A program made the position numbers and the translations under genes. From NCBI GenBank assembly GCA_047495785.1, contig JBLDXI010000015.1, forward strand, positions 2,170,001 through 2,234,000: 64,000 bases of DNA, read 5' to 3'. Below, piece after piece: positions 1 through 10,529 of the stretch. Source of the DNA: Lepidodermella squamata (Eukaryota; Gastrotricha). The notes under the pieces are model-generated. The model was given only the letters and a program-made list of their open reading frames with translations. It was not told where the DNA came from and ran no database searches. Position 1 is the stretch's first letter, and each line of letters opens with the position of its first letter.

Positions 1-1720
1 TATTTTTTTAGATGGTTTTATTACTGTAGAATCGCTCACCCCAAGCGGGTAGGTAAGTATTTTTCTTGAAGAAATTTAACTGCAGTGCCGCGGAAATTCG
101 CGCGCTCTTAATTGCTCATTGTTTCGTAATGCACGCGATCGCACGCAGGTGGTAATTACTGGGGCGTCTGCAAGTCGTCGAAGTGACTTCTTTCCGCAGC
201 AAAATCAGACACACCGTTGCCCATAATGATCTTGTGGAAATGTGTAATTAGCACTTCCATACCTCAGCTAATGGATAGTCTTGTCTGATTAGCTGCTTTT
301 TCTGGTGCTTTCTGCAAAATTCTATTCTGCGTGTCTCTCTTCCGCTGTAATTATTGCTCTCTTGGCATCTTTCTCATTCCTTAGTAGATTTCATGTTTCT
401 ATTCTCAGATGACGCTTCCTAGCAATTAATCTCGTGCTACTTGGCGATTTTATGAATTGAAAATATACGTCATGTGTGTGGTGTCATAAAACTAGTAAAC
501 ATAAAAACCAGGCGCATTTGCCTTGTTATTCGCAACCACGCTGTTTCTCGTGTCTTTTCATTGCGCCGTTTTCCTTTCTAGGTCAGTGCAGCTGATATGA
601 ATGTGGCTGAAAGTTGGTCATTATATGATTATTGCCTTCTCAGTTTTGTGCGTAGGGTTTCGCTATTTTTAAGGTGGATGTTTTATTATGTGCGTTCTGT
701 TCTGCTTTTCTGAATTTTGCCACTTAATCGCAGTCTCTTCTCCCTAGCGCGTTTTCAAGTGGAGGAATGGGTGCGCTTCACGCCCTGTGTTCAATCACGC
801 GCGGATTCGGCGTTTTAATACGTGTGATAATCCACTTCTGTGTGGGTGTGTGTAACAACGCAACCGCCGATGCAAATCCGCTAAACAGCAAGTACCATCA
901 CGTCCTTCCGCATCGCACTTTTGTTTGAAGTGCAATGCTGTTAATTCTCGCTCCTCTACCGCCGTCACTCTACCGGTCTGTGTTTTCATGTGATAAAAAT
1001 CGATATCTCGATTACGTTGGTGGCTCACGCTAAAAGCCTCACTAGTATGGGCTCGCCAACCCAGGACTCGCCCAGGGCCATGAGGCCAATAACGACCCTC
1101 CAATGATTTGGCGGTCTCTCTCATTTCCGCCTAATAGATCTAACGGCCGCTTGCAGGGATTAATTTATTGATACCGAAATTTGTAGTTGATGACATTGAA
1201 ACTAGTCTTTTTCTGCGATTCCACCTTACTCTGTCATTATTTACATGTGAATTCCTTGCAAAAGCACGCCACTTGAGACACAGCGTGACGTAAAACAGCG
1301 GGGCGTTTGGTGTACTTTTAATTCTACCGTCTTGCGACGTATCAATCACGCTAAAACTAATAACCGCGGGGGTTGTTAATAACCGCGAGCAGTAACAATT
1401 TGCGCGTCAGAATGCCCGTGATTCGTAATTACGACTGCCGCACATTTCGCCAAACTTGATCAAACGCATTTCACGCATTTTACTCAAAAGCTGCGTGGTC
1501 TAATTTATGGCTAGCAAATTGAGCCGGTGCCGTAGGCTGGTTGGTGTTGGTAGCCGGCGGCCGTGGGAGACGCAGCACGCGGGACACTTTTTATATTATT
1601 TCAAATTCTCGAAAAGCGTAAATTTTACTCGTAGTGCGTGCAACCAGCCATGCGTTGTTGTCATCACCGCGGCGCTGCTAGTTTTTGCCGTTACGTTACA
1701 CGACCGCACAATGGCTGCAG
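1..1720. other. Non-coding upstream region
   Basis: I find no convincing gene on either strand. The open frames here are short (under 110 codons), have low-complexity or implausible composition, and show no splice-consistent continuation. The stretch presumably holds upstream regulatory DNA of the first coiled-coil gene, whose TATA-like element lies just after it, or intron or intergenic DNA of a gene to the left of the window. Confidence 0.5.
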
Positions 1721-1723
1721 TAT

Positions 1724-1730
1724 TATAAAT
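1724..1730 (+). promoter_or_regulatory. TATA-box candidate for coiled-coil gene A
   Basis: The heptamer TATAAAT lies 212 nt upstream of the ATG at 1942. It would place transcription start near 1755-1760 and give a 5' leader of about 185 nt. No pyrimidine-tract AG acceptor lies right in front of this ATG, unlike the downstream genes B-E. That fits gene A having its own promoter and possibly heading the cluster. The assignment rests on motif and distance only. Confidence 0.4.
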
Positions 1731-1941
1731 ACCCCCGCCGTAATAATAATAGTAATCGTGATAGATGCTTTTTCTCTCTCCAACAAAAAATAAAGAGGAC
1801 CTGTTTTTCAAGTCGCGGCTTTGAATCGCATCAACAATGTACCCACTTTATTATTTATGTTATTTCTTTTACCAACGTCTACTGTAATTCTCAACGCTTT
1901 AACTACTTGATTCATTACTATCATCGTCGTCGTTTGATTGA

Positions 1942-2967
1942 ATGAGTAGTAACTTGGCCTGGCCGGATGTTTTGAGTGTTGAAGAGGGCGTCGTCGACAA
2001 AAAACGGCCGCGATTTTTTATGAAACACTCCGACGACAGCGATGACGAATTTGATGCGAGCGCGATAACGAGTAACACGCCACGTGCCAGCATCCACGTG
2101 GCGACACATCGTCATTTCCCCTCAGCGAACAATAACAACAACAGGAACAGCAACGCAGTTGTTTCCTCGACAACGTCAGCTTCCAAGTCTGAGTTGGAGA
2201 TTGTTAGGGCTGAGCTGAAAAAAGCGCAACAGCGACTGGCGGACGAGCGGCGGAAAATCGGCGCTACTGATGCTGCGGTAGCGACGGCGGTGAAGAAGGT
2301 GGCGGCTGTTAAGCAGCAGCTTAACCTCGCCCAGTCTCGTTTTATGCGCGAAAAACGCGACCTCTCTGCGTCGATTACTAATTTGCAGTGCGAGTTGGCT
2401 CGACTGCGCGAGGAAAACTCGCGATTACGCAAAAGCGGCTGCAGCAATAGTAATAATAATAATAATCAAAACAATCAGCAAACGCAAATTACTAAAAGCA
2501 ACAGCGGCGAAATTATCATTGCATCTCTTCTTCGCAATTTACTCACTGAAAAAGCGAAAACTGCTCTGCGGCAAATTGACCCATTGGAAGAAACTGGTGA
2601 AAAGCCGCTTCAAAAACAGCAACCGCCTGTCAAAAATTTGCCTAGCGCTAGTGCCAATTCAATGTTGGTGCAAATTTCGGACATCAAGGCCGAGTTCAAG
2701 GGTGATAATGCGACGAAACAGGCGGCGCAGGAGGCGATTTCAGAGCTGAAAGCTGCCTTTGACGAGTTTGCTCGTGGCGTTGTTTCGCCCGTTGCCACTC
2801 TTGCGGCGTCGTCAAGCCCCGAGGCGCCGTCCTCGTCGAGGACGCCCTCGTTGAAAATGGTGTCGACGTCGCCGGTTTCTTCGCCTACCAACTCACCGCG
2901 TCCTGATTACTCTTCATCTTCTCTTATCGTCATGCCCGGGCCGCCGCCTGGTTTTGAGGATTTCTAA
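1942..2967 (+). CDS. Gene A: coiled-coil protein with N/S-rich linkers and a PPGF C-terminus
   Basis: A single open exon encodes 341 residues. The first ~80 are acidic, then Asn/Ser-rich. Residues ~83-168 are a charged heptad-like coiled coil rich in K, E, A, Q and L. An Asn/Gln-rich spacer follows, then a short helical stretch (about 185-215) and a Ser/Pro-rich tail. The protein ends in G-P-P-P-G-F-E-D-F; PPG plus a hydrophobic residue is the known ligand type of SMY2-class GYF domains. It lacks the L-G-F module of genes B-F, although its start (N-L-A-W-P-D-V) faintly recalls that of gene B. It is the first gene of a same-strand cluster, and gene B begins 198 nt after its stop. Function unknown; I recognise no family. 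Confidence 0.8.
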   Translation: MSSNLAWPDVLSVEEGVVDKKRPRFFMKHSDDSDDEFDASAITSNTPRASIHVATHRHFPSANNNNNRNSNAVVSSTTSASKSELEIVRAELKKAQQRLADERRKIGATDAAVATAVKKVAAVKQQLNLAQSRFMREKRDLSASITNLQCELARLREENSRLRKSGCSNSNNNNNQNNQQTQITKSNSGEIIIASLLRNLLTEKAKTALRQIDPLEETGEKPLQKQQPPVKNLPSASANSMLVQISDIKAEFKGDNATKQAAQEAISELKAAFDEFARGVVSPVATLAASSSPEAPSSSRTPSLKMVSTSPVSSPTNSPRPDYSSSSLIVMPGPPPGFEDF

Positions 2968-3116
2968 CTACAAATCAACACGACTCAACTGCCTAATACT
3001 CATCCAATTGCTCCTCAAATTAACTTAATTACACAACAAAAAAGTTTTTTATTTTTAAGGTGGAAAAACAGTATTTTCTTCTCTCGGTTGTTCTATTTTT
3101 CGCATCTTGAGAAAGC

Positions 3117-3143
3117 AATAAAATAATTTCTATTTTTTTCTAG
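3117..3143 (+). promoter_or_regulatory. Poly(A) signal of gene A followed by splice acceptor of gene B
   Basis: AATAAA (3117-3122) is followed 20 nt later by a pyrimidine tract ending in AG (3142-3143). The ATG of gene B comes 22 nt after that AG. A poly(A) signal immediately followed by an acceptor and a downstream start codon is the usual layout between genes of a trans-spliced operon. A cis 5'UTR intron is the alternative. Confidence 0.5.
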
Positions 3144-3165
3144 ATTTTTTGCGTGTGTTTTGAAC

Positions 3166-4159
3166 ATGTCTGCGCTTTGGCCTGATTTGGTTAAGCGCTT
3201 GTTGTCGCTTGGTTTAGGCGAAAACTTCATCGCCGCCATCGAAAAGGAGTGCCCGACGCCTGAAGTCATCGCCGCTGTGATAGAATTCGCCGAATCGAAA
3301 CACCAGCCCCGCGAGGCTCGCATGCAGTTCCTGGAGGCGGAAAATCAGCGGTTGCACGACGCTAAATTTCGCCTCGAAATGGCGTTGCGATGCGCGAAAA
3401 AACGCGTCGACCTCGGCGTAGTCGACGAATCCGTCGTTGAAAAAGACAAGAAAATCGCCCAGCTGAGCGCTGAACTCGCCGATTTGAAGCAGAACTCTGC
3501 GTTGATTCAAGAAAAATTGACGCAAGAAAACTCGTTTCTCGCCGAGAGTTTGCAACAAGCTCGAGCTGCCGCGGAAAAATTCGAAGCTCAATACCGCGAG
3601 GCGCTGGATGAAAGCGACAAGGTCCATGAAGAAAATTCGTCTCTCAAAAAGAAACTCAAACAACTGTCTAGTCAAATTGAAGACCTCAAGAAGCCGAGAT
3701 CCTTAGAACAAGAAGTAAGAATTTTTATTAAGGTGGATTTTTTAAAAATTTGTTTTGAATTTTTAGAACGCGACAGCTGCGCGATTTATCGGCCCGAAAA
3801 AGCGAGCGATCGACGCGACTGAAACGGTTGTGAATGTCGTAAATTCGGTGTATCAACAACCCGGTCGACAGCTTCAAATGCCGTCACAATCGATGCCGTC
3901 TTATTCGCTTCAAAATTTCGCAACGCCGCCGACGCCGATTACGCCGGAAAATTTCGGTCAGCCAATGTACCCGCAGCATTATCAACCTCAGCAGCAGCAA
4001 ATGCAGACCGTGTTTCCTGCGCAGCGATCGCCGCCCCAATTTAACCAACCTCAGCAGCAATTATATGCAACACCGCCACAGCAGCAACAGCAGCAGCAAC
4101 AACAACATCGGGCTTATAATAATGGATTAGGTCAATTTCGAAGTGATGCCTATGCGTAG
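3166..4159 (+). CDS. Gene B: LGF-module coiled-coil protein with Q/P-rich tail
   Basis: Two exons (3166-3714 and 3767-4159) are joined by a 52-nt GT-AG intron in phase 0, giving 313 residues. The frame is open upstream of the ATG at 3166 only for two codons after TTG, so I take the ATG. Residues ~3-47 form the shared N-terminal module (L-W-P-D-L, then L-G-L, then P-T-P-E-V and a helical end). A long charged coiled coil follows to about residue 180. Exon 2 starts with a basic K-K-R patch (possible NLS) and then becomes a Pro/Gln/Tyr-rich, prion-like tail with a run of nine Gln. AATAAA lies at 4282-4287. It sits between genes A and C on the same strand. Function unknown; the tail composition would suit a phase-separating or RNA-associated protein, which is inference. 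Confidence 0.82.
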
Positions 4160-4372
4160 TCAGCAATTAATTACCTCTTGTTTTTACGATAATTTGCTTA
4201 AGAAAGATAATCTCAACGAAACTCGCGCGATTTTATTGCCGCTTTTTGCTCTTTTCTTGTTTTGATGTCTCGCTCAGACGAAATAAAGAAAAGCTAATAT
4301 ACTGACTGTTGTGATTTTGAAATTTTTCGGTAATTTTTGTCTAGGTGTGGACAGGCGAGGTTGAAATTTGTG

Positions 4373-4685
4373 ATGATTGATGCGGAGAAACCCACCGAAG
4401 AGAAAATTGTCGAAGAAATTGAAACGACTGCTGGTGCTGGTAAGGTTAGGTTCGAAGAACATCTAGTCTTGCTTCTTGAAGCTACGGTCAACTGAAAATA
4501 CCACGGCAATTAGTGGCGAGATAAATCGTGAAAAACCAGGTTCGAATTATTGTTATCAGTTGGTTAACAATTTTGAAAAAACGTTATTTTTGAGTTTTCG
4601 AGTGACATTTTTTGTAATTGTAATTTTAGCCAATTGGGAGTTTCTGGAATATGCTCAGCATTTTTTAGACGGGCAGGAATTATAA
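4373..4685 (+). CDS. Possible 40-residue gene downstream of gene B
   Basis: A pyrimidine-rich AG (4343-4344) follows gene B's AATAAA by about 55 nt and precedes an ATG at 4373. The reading frame from there looks coding (acidic/basic, rich in E, K and T). It reaches a clear donor (GTAAGG at 4440) after 22 codons plus one base. An acceptor at 4628-4629 restores phase and adds residues containing N-W-E-F-L-E-Y, ending at TAA 4683-4685. Unspliced, the frame also ends after 40 codons with a different tail. I do not recognise the peptide. It could be a micro-gene, the first exon of a longer gene or an alternative 3' end of gene B. Confidence 0.3.
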
Positions 4686-4845
4686 ATTGAACTGTCTAGC
4701 TTCGTCCGAGCTCCGGATTTTGTAGCTGTTTTGTTCGGGCATGTAAGTATCGCGTTTCAAGGGCAGCGCACCTCCTTACACCTAGCGTCGTTTTCCAAAA
4801 TTTTAATTTCTTGAAAAAATATGTCAATTTTTTTATAATTCCAGG

Positions 4846-5138
4846 TTGGCTCACAAATCGTTGCTTATTAGTTAAGGCTTAATTCTCAGTCTGAGAGCGA
4901 TTTTGCACTCGAAATGCTCGTATGCCTTGGCTGGATTGTGAGCGCAAAAAGCTCATTCAGATCGAACACACGTGTATCTTATCCGGTTTCGGCTGGGTCT
5001 GATGCTGTCAGTATTTGGCCTTATGAATCGCCTCACCGTCGACTTCAGCACCGCTGAGGGGCAAACGCACTATAATTTGCTCACACAAATATCTTCTACG
5101 CCTATCCTTATTGCTTGAGGTAACCATTTGTGAGCCAA
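4846..5138. mobile_element. Short inverted-repeat element (MITE candidate)
   Basis: A perfect 13-nt inverted repeat (TTGGCTCACAAAT at 4846-4858 and its complement at 5126-5138) bounds about 293 bp with no coding potential. I do not see a clear target-site duplication next to the ends. Size and structure suit a miniature inverted-repeat transposable element, but only one copy is visible here. Confidence 0.35.
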
Positions 5139-6380
5139 GCGTTAAGGTTAAGGCTACTGATAGCTTTTGCCAGATTTGAATTCGATTTCATTCGATTTAT
5201 GCTCCCTTTATACTAATTTCGATTTAAAATGATTTTCTGTATTTTACCGGAATGGATCGAATTCACCCGGATTCTGAGCGAGGTGCTTCAATCTCGCCAA
5301 AATCTTTAATTTCACATAACCTTGCTTTTATATGGAATTTCAGGAATATTTTTTTAAATTCGAGAAGCTCGACCATGTCTTTAATCATCAAAACGGTTTA
5401 CAGCTGCTTTGATCGACGGAAAAAATGTCTTGCTTCAGCATTTTAGGTGTTTCACGGATTTTCTGCTATTCTGCAGATTTATTTCTCGAGGTTTTAGCGC
5501 GCGAAATTCATGTGCGTGCGCGCATTTACGCTAAAACTGCGAAATCTCGAGATTGATATCGCGTGACCGTGAGTATTTTTCTCTGGGGCGTGGCGCGACC
5601 GGCCTTCCTTTGACACTAACTAATAGCATAGCTGTGATTACAAAGTCAGCTGTTCGCTTCGCCCCCATCAAATTTTGCGAAGTGATGCGAAGTGATGCCG
5701 TTCAAAATTGTTGAAGTAAAATTGCGCAACGAAAATGGAGGAGGGCATATGAACGAAAATTTACAAAAGAGAAACGAAATACGAGCGAGACGAATTTAGC
5801 GCAACGGCAGAAGAGCAACTCTTGGCGTTTTATACCAAATTGCTGGTTGCTAAATGTGAAAACTTGGCACCAAATGCAATTTTACGCGAAAGTGTCATTT
5901 TTCTAATAATTTTGTCAGCTCGTGGTTACCCTGTGTTCACGAAAGTGATGATAAGGCCAACTTATTTGTTAAAAGTGAAATTACCCAAAAATGTCTCTTT
6001 TTTATAAATAACCCTATAATTTCCACACATTTTGAATGGACACTTTTTGCAATAAATCATTCAAAATTTGATTTGGCTGAAATAATGACCCTATTTTATT
6101 GCCTTTATTTTCTATTAGGTCGAATTCTTCGGTGTGTAATCCGATTAAGTTCCTTGAAACGAGCAAAATGGCTGGTAAAACTTGATTGAGTCTCAATTTC
6201 AGTGAAGTTGAACGGAATGAAAACTTGTTTCTTATCGCTTCGATCCTCTATAGAATTTCATTTTGACCTAGCCGAAAAATATTTCTGCCTCTTCATTATG
6301 AATTTTTTCAACTTTCCATCATTGACTTGTTTGGAGAAAGCTTGTTAGTCGATAGTTGATTTATTGATTTTTCCGCTTAT
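5139..6380. other. Intergenic spacer between genes B and C
   Basis: I see no supportable gene. The frames present are under 65 codons and AT-biased. An AATAAA occurs near 6051. At the right end, a T-rich tract ending in AG (6381-6382) lies 3 nt before the ATG of gene C, which looks like a splice acceptor, possibly for a spliced leader. Confidence 0.45.
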
Positions 6381-6385
6381 AGGCG

Positions 6386-8868
6386 ATGTTTCGTCCAAGT
6401 TTTTACCCGTTACATCCCGATTATGTTTGTTTTTTAAATCGCCTCGGCGTTGACGATGAGCTAATTAACGCTCTGCAGTATGTACCGCCCAACAGCCCGG
6501 TTCACAACGCAATTGTCAATTCACATGAACGTAGGCTCAAATCCGATTTCAATCAAGCCCATGGCGCCTTTGATAAATTGGAAAAAGCCGAGGAAAAATT
6601 GGAAATGCTTCAATCGTCGCTGGAGAAGTCGATGCTTCGAAGTGAAGAATTATTAAAATCGAAAATGGCCCTGACTTCGAAATGCGAATTTGCGGAGAGA
6701 AAAATTGCCGAGTTGCAAACTTTGCTGGACGAATCGAAAATTCAGGCTGAACTGCTGGCAAAAAGCAATGCCCATCTGCATCTGACAATCGCGACGCTTA
6801 ATTCTGAGAATAGTCACTTGATTTTAAAGCGGCTGGAAAATAGCCGAGACACCGCAACTATGACAGATCAATCGGAGGATGTGACGGCGGCTTTGCGAGT
6901 TCAAGTCAAAGAGTTATCCCAGAAATTTGCGAGCGCCGAATTGGAAACGCTGCGTTGGAAGTCGAAGATCTTGCAAATCAGAGAACAAGAGCAAGTTAAG
7001 GCTGTGCGGCGAGGTTTGATGAAAACGCTCAAGGTCAGATTTTATTAGATTGTCCGAAACTAGAGGTCATAAAAATTACTCTGAAATTTGAAGCTTTTCC
7101 GATTTTATTGATTTTTTCTGCTTGGCAACTATGCCGAACCTCTTTTTCACAAATTTCGCGTGTATTCTTCCTTGAAAAATTGAAGAGTGCGGCTATTCGT
7201 ACATACATATGTACGCCATTTTGGCTATTCGTACATATATATGTACGTCATTTTGGCTATTCGTACATATATATGTACGCGAAAATGGCTATTCGTACAT
7301 ATTTTCAGCTGATTTTTTGCTGATATTCAATTTGATGCTGAATTTTAACGGTAGCTCATAGAAACTTGAGAATTTAGGGGAAGATGTGCCTAATTGTGCA
7401 GAAGTTGTGCCAACAAATTTGACATGCTGGGACCAACCTACCTTTCGGGATGGGCCTAAAACCGATTTATCATTTACCCCTCTAGTTTCCTTAGAGATGT
7501 GCCCACGGAGCTGAAAATTTCAGGGTTCTAAATTCACCCAATTTCCGATGTGTAGTAAAAAATTCAACGCGTTATCTCACAAATTGTACACATGGCATCA
7601 GTTCAATTTATTTCTAAAAATATATGTACGAATAGCCAAAATTGCGTACATATATATGGGTCAATTCAAAAAAAAGTAACACACGAAGTATAGTAAATTT
7701 GCACAATGATGGCTGAATGAAGGGAGTACGAATGAAGAGAATACCGCCCTAATTTTTAGTTAATAGAATGATAGTTTTTATGTCCTGATGTAAATGGCAT
7801 GAAAATCGAGCTAAAAATATCCTGATTCGCATAAAAGTACACCTGATCCCATCCCTGAACGGGACAAAATTACGGTGGAATATCAAGAAAAAATATTATA
7901 AATGCAAAGAAAATCTTTCGGAATATTTCATTTTTTCACTGCTATTTTGATAAAAATAATATTACTTTCCCAGATGAAATGTGTTATTTACGTCTTTGTT
8001 TCCTGCTAGAAACAGCAGACTATATGCTGTGTTGAGCCCTAGCTAACTCAAGCTCGTGATCTATTCCTTTTTTATGAATGCTCCCATCCAATTCTGAGAT
8101 AACGCTGGGTGGGATTTAATTTATTGAGAATAAGTATATGTTTTTAGTTGATTGGACATCACTCTTTGCAGAATATTTTATGGTGGCTTTGTCAAGTGAT
8201 TTTTTTCAGCGGGCGAGCATATAAGATACTGAATCTACAGTATCTTTTCTTATGTTTGAATGGTAAACAGCAGTTCGATTGGCCTGATTTTTCGGCGATA
8301 AAAAAAGCAACTGAAGCAACTGAAGCAAAAAAGCAACTTCGAATTATACAATTCAGGCAGCCACGTACATTTATGTTTGACGAATATTAAGTCGCACCAG
8401 TCGTGCCTTCGCATAAAAGTACTTGCGACCAAATTCGTGGCAAACATACAAGTACTATCCCAAAGGCCGAATAGGGCCTTGACATAAACAAATTCAATCT
8501 GGTAATGAGGCACTGTCGCGCCCACACATAAATATACTAGAATGAATTTGTTTATGTCTTAACCCTATGTACGAATAGCCATTTTCGCGTACATATATAT
8601 GTACGAATAGCCACTCTGAAAATTGAATGACAGGGTTCAGGACTACATTTTCCTTAAATTTAGAGCTGATATCGATTATAGGTATCAGTTTTAAATTTTA
8701 ATGAAATTAATGAAATTTTAAATTATAAAAAAAACTTAATTTTCTCGTTTTCAGGATGGTTGTCATTGCCACAAGAAAACCAGCAAGAAGCGCCGCCATT
8801 GTAAGGGTCAGAAATCGTCGAAAAAAGACAACAATTCGGAGGAATTTGCTATTGTGGTTTCGGACTGA
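6386..8868 (+). CDS. Gene C: LGF-module coiled-coil protein with basic C-terminus
   Basis: Exon 1 (6386-7033, 216 codons, phase 0) carries the shared module at residues ~6-50 (N-R-L-G-V core, then a Pro and a hydrophobic helix), followed by a coiled coil to the exon end. The terminal exon (8755-8868) follows TTTTCAG, continues in phase 0 and encodes 37 residues. It starts D-G-C-H-C-H, holds a Lys/Arg-rich block that could be a nuclear localisation signal, and ends in an acidic-hydrophobic tail at TGA 8866. The donor is GTCAGA, weaker than most here. The 1.72-kb intron is very long for this window and contains the 32-bp repeat arrays. Total 253 residues. Without the second exon the frame ends 4 codons after the donor. 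Function unknown. Confidence 0.7.
7191..7303 (+). repeat. 32-bp tandem repeat with palindromic TA core, array 1
   Basis: Units start at 7191, 7223, 7255 and 7287, the last one partial. Each begins GGCTATTCGTACAT and includes the palindromic core GTACATATATATGTAC, ending in C/G-CATTTT or similar. The array lies inside the long intron of gene C. Confidence 0.8.
7618..7659 (-). repeat. 32-bp-type repeat, array 2 (inverted copies)
   Basis: Two adjacent palindromic TA cores with ATGTACGAATAGCC between them match the first array in reverse complement. They lie ~0.3 kb downstream of array 1, within the gene C intron. Confidence 0.65.
8567..8612 (-). repeat. 32-bp-type repeat, array 3 (inverted relative to array 1)
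   Basis: Two copies of ATGTACGAATAGCC are separated by the palindromic TA core, in opposite orientation to array 1. Arrays 1 and 3 could therefore act as the inverted, internally repetitive ends of a ~1.42-kb element (7191-8612) sitting in the gene C intron. No transposase frame is visible between them. Confidence 0.65.
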
Positions 8869-9171
8869 AATAACGAGTCGAACTTCCCTGAAAATTGGTC
8901 ATTTTTCGTTATCGAATCACAATCCTTAAAACTATTCAGCATATTTTCCACCAAATGCTATGTATCTATATATTTCCACCGTCAAATTTGCAAGCTTTTC
9001 ACGGAAAAATCCTCCTTAATTAATATTATCCTCAATTAAATAATATTACCTATTTTGGCTAGTCGTTTTTCCATTCTGTGTGTATTTCTCAATTTTTGTT
9101 GATTTTTTGTATCGAATAAGTGGTAAAATGTGCGAAGCAAAATATTGAAAGACCGACTATAAGGTCAGGAA

Positions 9172-9249
9172 AATAAATATAGAATTCGAATGCATTATTC
9201 ATTCATCTATTATTTTGTAGGAATTTATCTGAATTTCTCTTGTTTTTAG
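9172..9249 (+). promoter_or_regulatory. Poly(A) signal after gene C and acceptor before gene D
   Basis: AATAAA (9172-9177), about 300 nt past the gene C stop, is followed at 9248-9249 by a T-rich tract ending in TTTTTAG. Gene D starts 45 nt after the AG. This repeats the A-B arrangement. Confidence 0.45.
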
Positions 9250-9293
9250 ATTTATATATATTTTTATTTACCAATTTATTTACCAATTATTTA

Positions 9294-10365
9294 ATGAGTT
9301 ACAAACTACCGGCTGATGTAAAGGCGTATTTCTCGAGAATCGGCTTCGACGACCGAGCAATCGCCGCCTTTGAATCACAAGAGCTTTCGATCGCAGTCAT
9401 CAATTCGATAATTCGATTTGCTCGGAACAAGACACAGGAAATCGACCTGCTTAAAAACAACGAATTATTACCTCGGCCTAAAGACGAGGATTTTTTCGAT
9501 AAATCGCAGGTGAAAAATGACGATGAAGTGAATCGGTTATCGCAAGAATTATCGACGGCGAAACAATTCAACGAAAAATTGAAGGCCGAGCTCGAAAGTG
9601 CTCAAATTCTTATAAAAAACATGAATGCGAATCTGGCGAGGCTGAACGACGAAAGCCACCTGCAAATGTATACCCTCGAAGTGCTTCACAACGAAAACGT
9701 CCAACTCGAGAAGGAAGTTGAAGTGCTGAAAAATGAAAATAAGCTAGCAAAGCAGATCTGCGAGGCTAGAACTGAGGCGGTTGCCGCGAGCCGGGCGGAA
9801 TCTAACAAGCAAGTTGACGCGTTGAAGCGAAAAATCGAGGCGTTGCGCGTGGAAAAACGCGAATTGAAGACTAAACTCAGCGAATTTCAGTCGACTATTG
9901 CCGACATGAAGCGAGTCATTTTCGGCGACACTCGTGAAAAGGTTCGCGTTTTTTTCTTAATTTTAGATGAAGTGTCGGGAATTGGTTGTGGATTGTAAAA
10001 TCAGCGCATCGTTGAATTTCGCGCTTCAAGATGGCAAAAAATCCTCTTTTCTACATTTTTCCAAAAAATTCCGAAATGTTTGAGAAATTGCCTATTTCGG
10101 AGCCGAATTTCATAATTTGGACTTTACAGGTAATTAAGTTGGAATGTAAATGTTCACCTTGATCGATCGCTGAATTTAATTTAAAATTTTTAATTAATTT
10201 TTTTAGTCGAAAACTGGCGGATCGAAAAGGCCCGAAAACGAGACAAAACGGCCGAAAAAGCCGAGAAGATCTGACGATTTGGAGAAGCAAAGTGAAAGTC
10301 GACAGAGCCTGGAAGATGGCGAAATTCGGGACGAACCAGCGCCGCCTCGCAAGAAATCCTATTGA
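9294..10365 (+). CDS. Gene D: LGF-module coiled-coil protein with Lys/Arg/Pro-rich tail
   Basis: Exon 1 (9294-9941) has 216 codons, exactly the length of exon 1 of gene C, and ends in phase 0. Exon 2 (10207-10365) adds 52 codons. Residues ~3-47 form the module (S-R-I-G-F core, F-E-S, then V-I-N-S-I-I-R-F-A). The rest of exon 1 is a long coiled coil. Exon 2 is highly basic, with several K-R-P and K-K-P groups that suggest nuclear localisation, plus an E/D/S segment and a P-P-R-K-K end. I chose the ATG at 9294 because it follows the acceptor at 9249 and puts the module in the same place as in its neighbours. The donor is GTTCGC, so the splice is less certain. Total 268 residues. Function unknown. 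Confidence 0.75.
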
Positions 10366-10499
10366 AAAAATATCCGCAACTTTTTTGCGTCTTTTGTTGT
10401 TGTGTTGTTGTTGCTCACTATTATTTCAATTTAAACTCATTTTAAGCTAGATTTCTTTCAGCATTTGTTTCATGAATTATACAATTTTTAAATGTAACT

Positions 10500-10513
10500 T
10501 TTCTCGAAATTAG
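10500..10513 (+). promoter_or_regulatory. Splice acceptor just before gene E
   Basis: A pyrimidine-rich stretch ending in TTAG (AG at 10512-10513) lies 16 nt before the ATG of gene E and about 150 nt after the stop of gene D. It could receive a spliced leader or end a 5'UTR intron. Confidence 0.4.
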
Positions 10514-10529
10514 ATTTTTGCTGAAAAAA

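Noticed and set aside
3214-3675. 153-codon minus-strand frame inside gene B
   Set aside because: It is antisense to a coiled-coil exon. Gene B has the shared module and a phase-matched second exon, while the minus frame has no domain.
7191-7303. CRISPR-like array of 32-bp repeats
   Set aside because: The repeats are directly adjacent, without unique spacers, in an animal intron.
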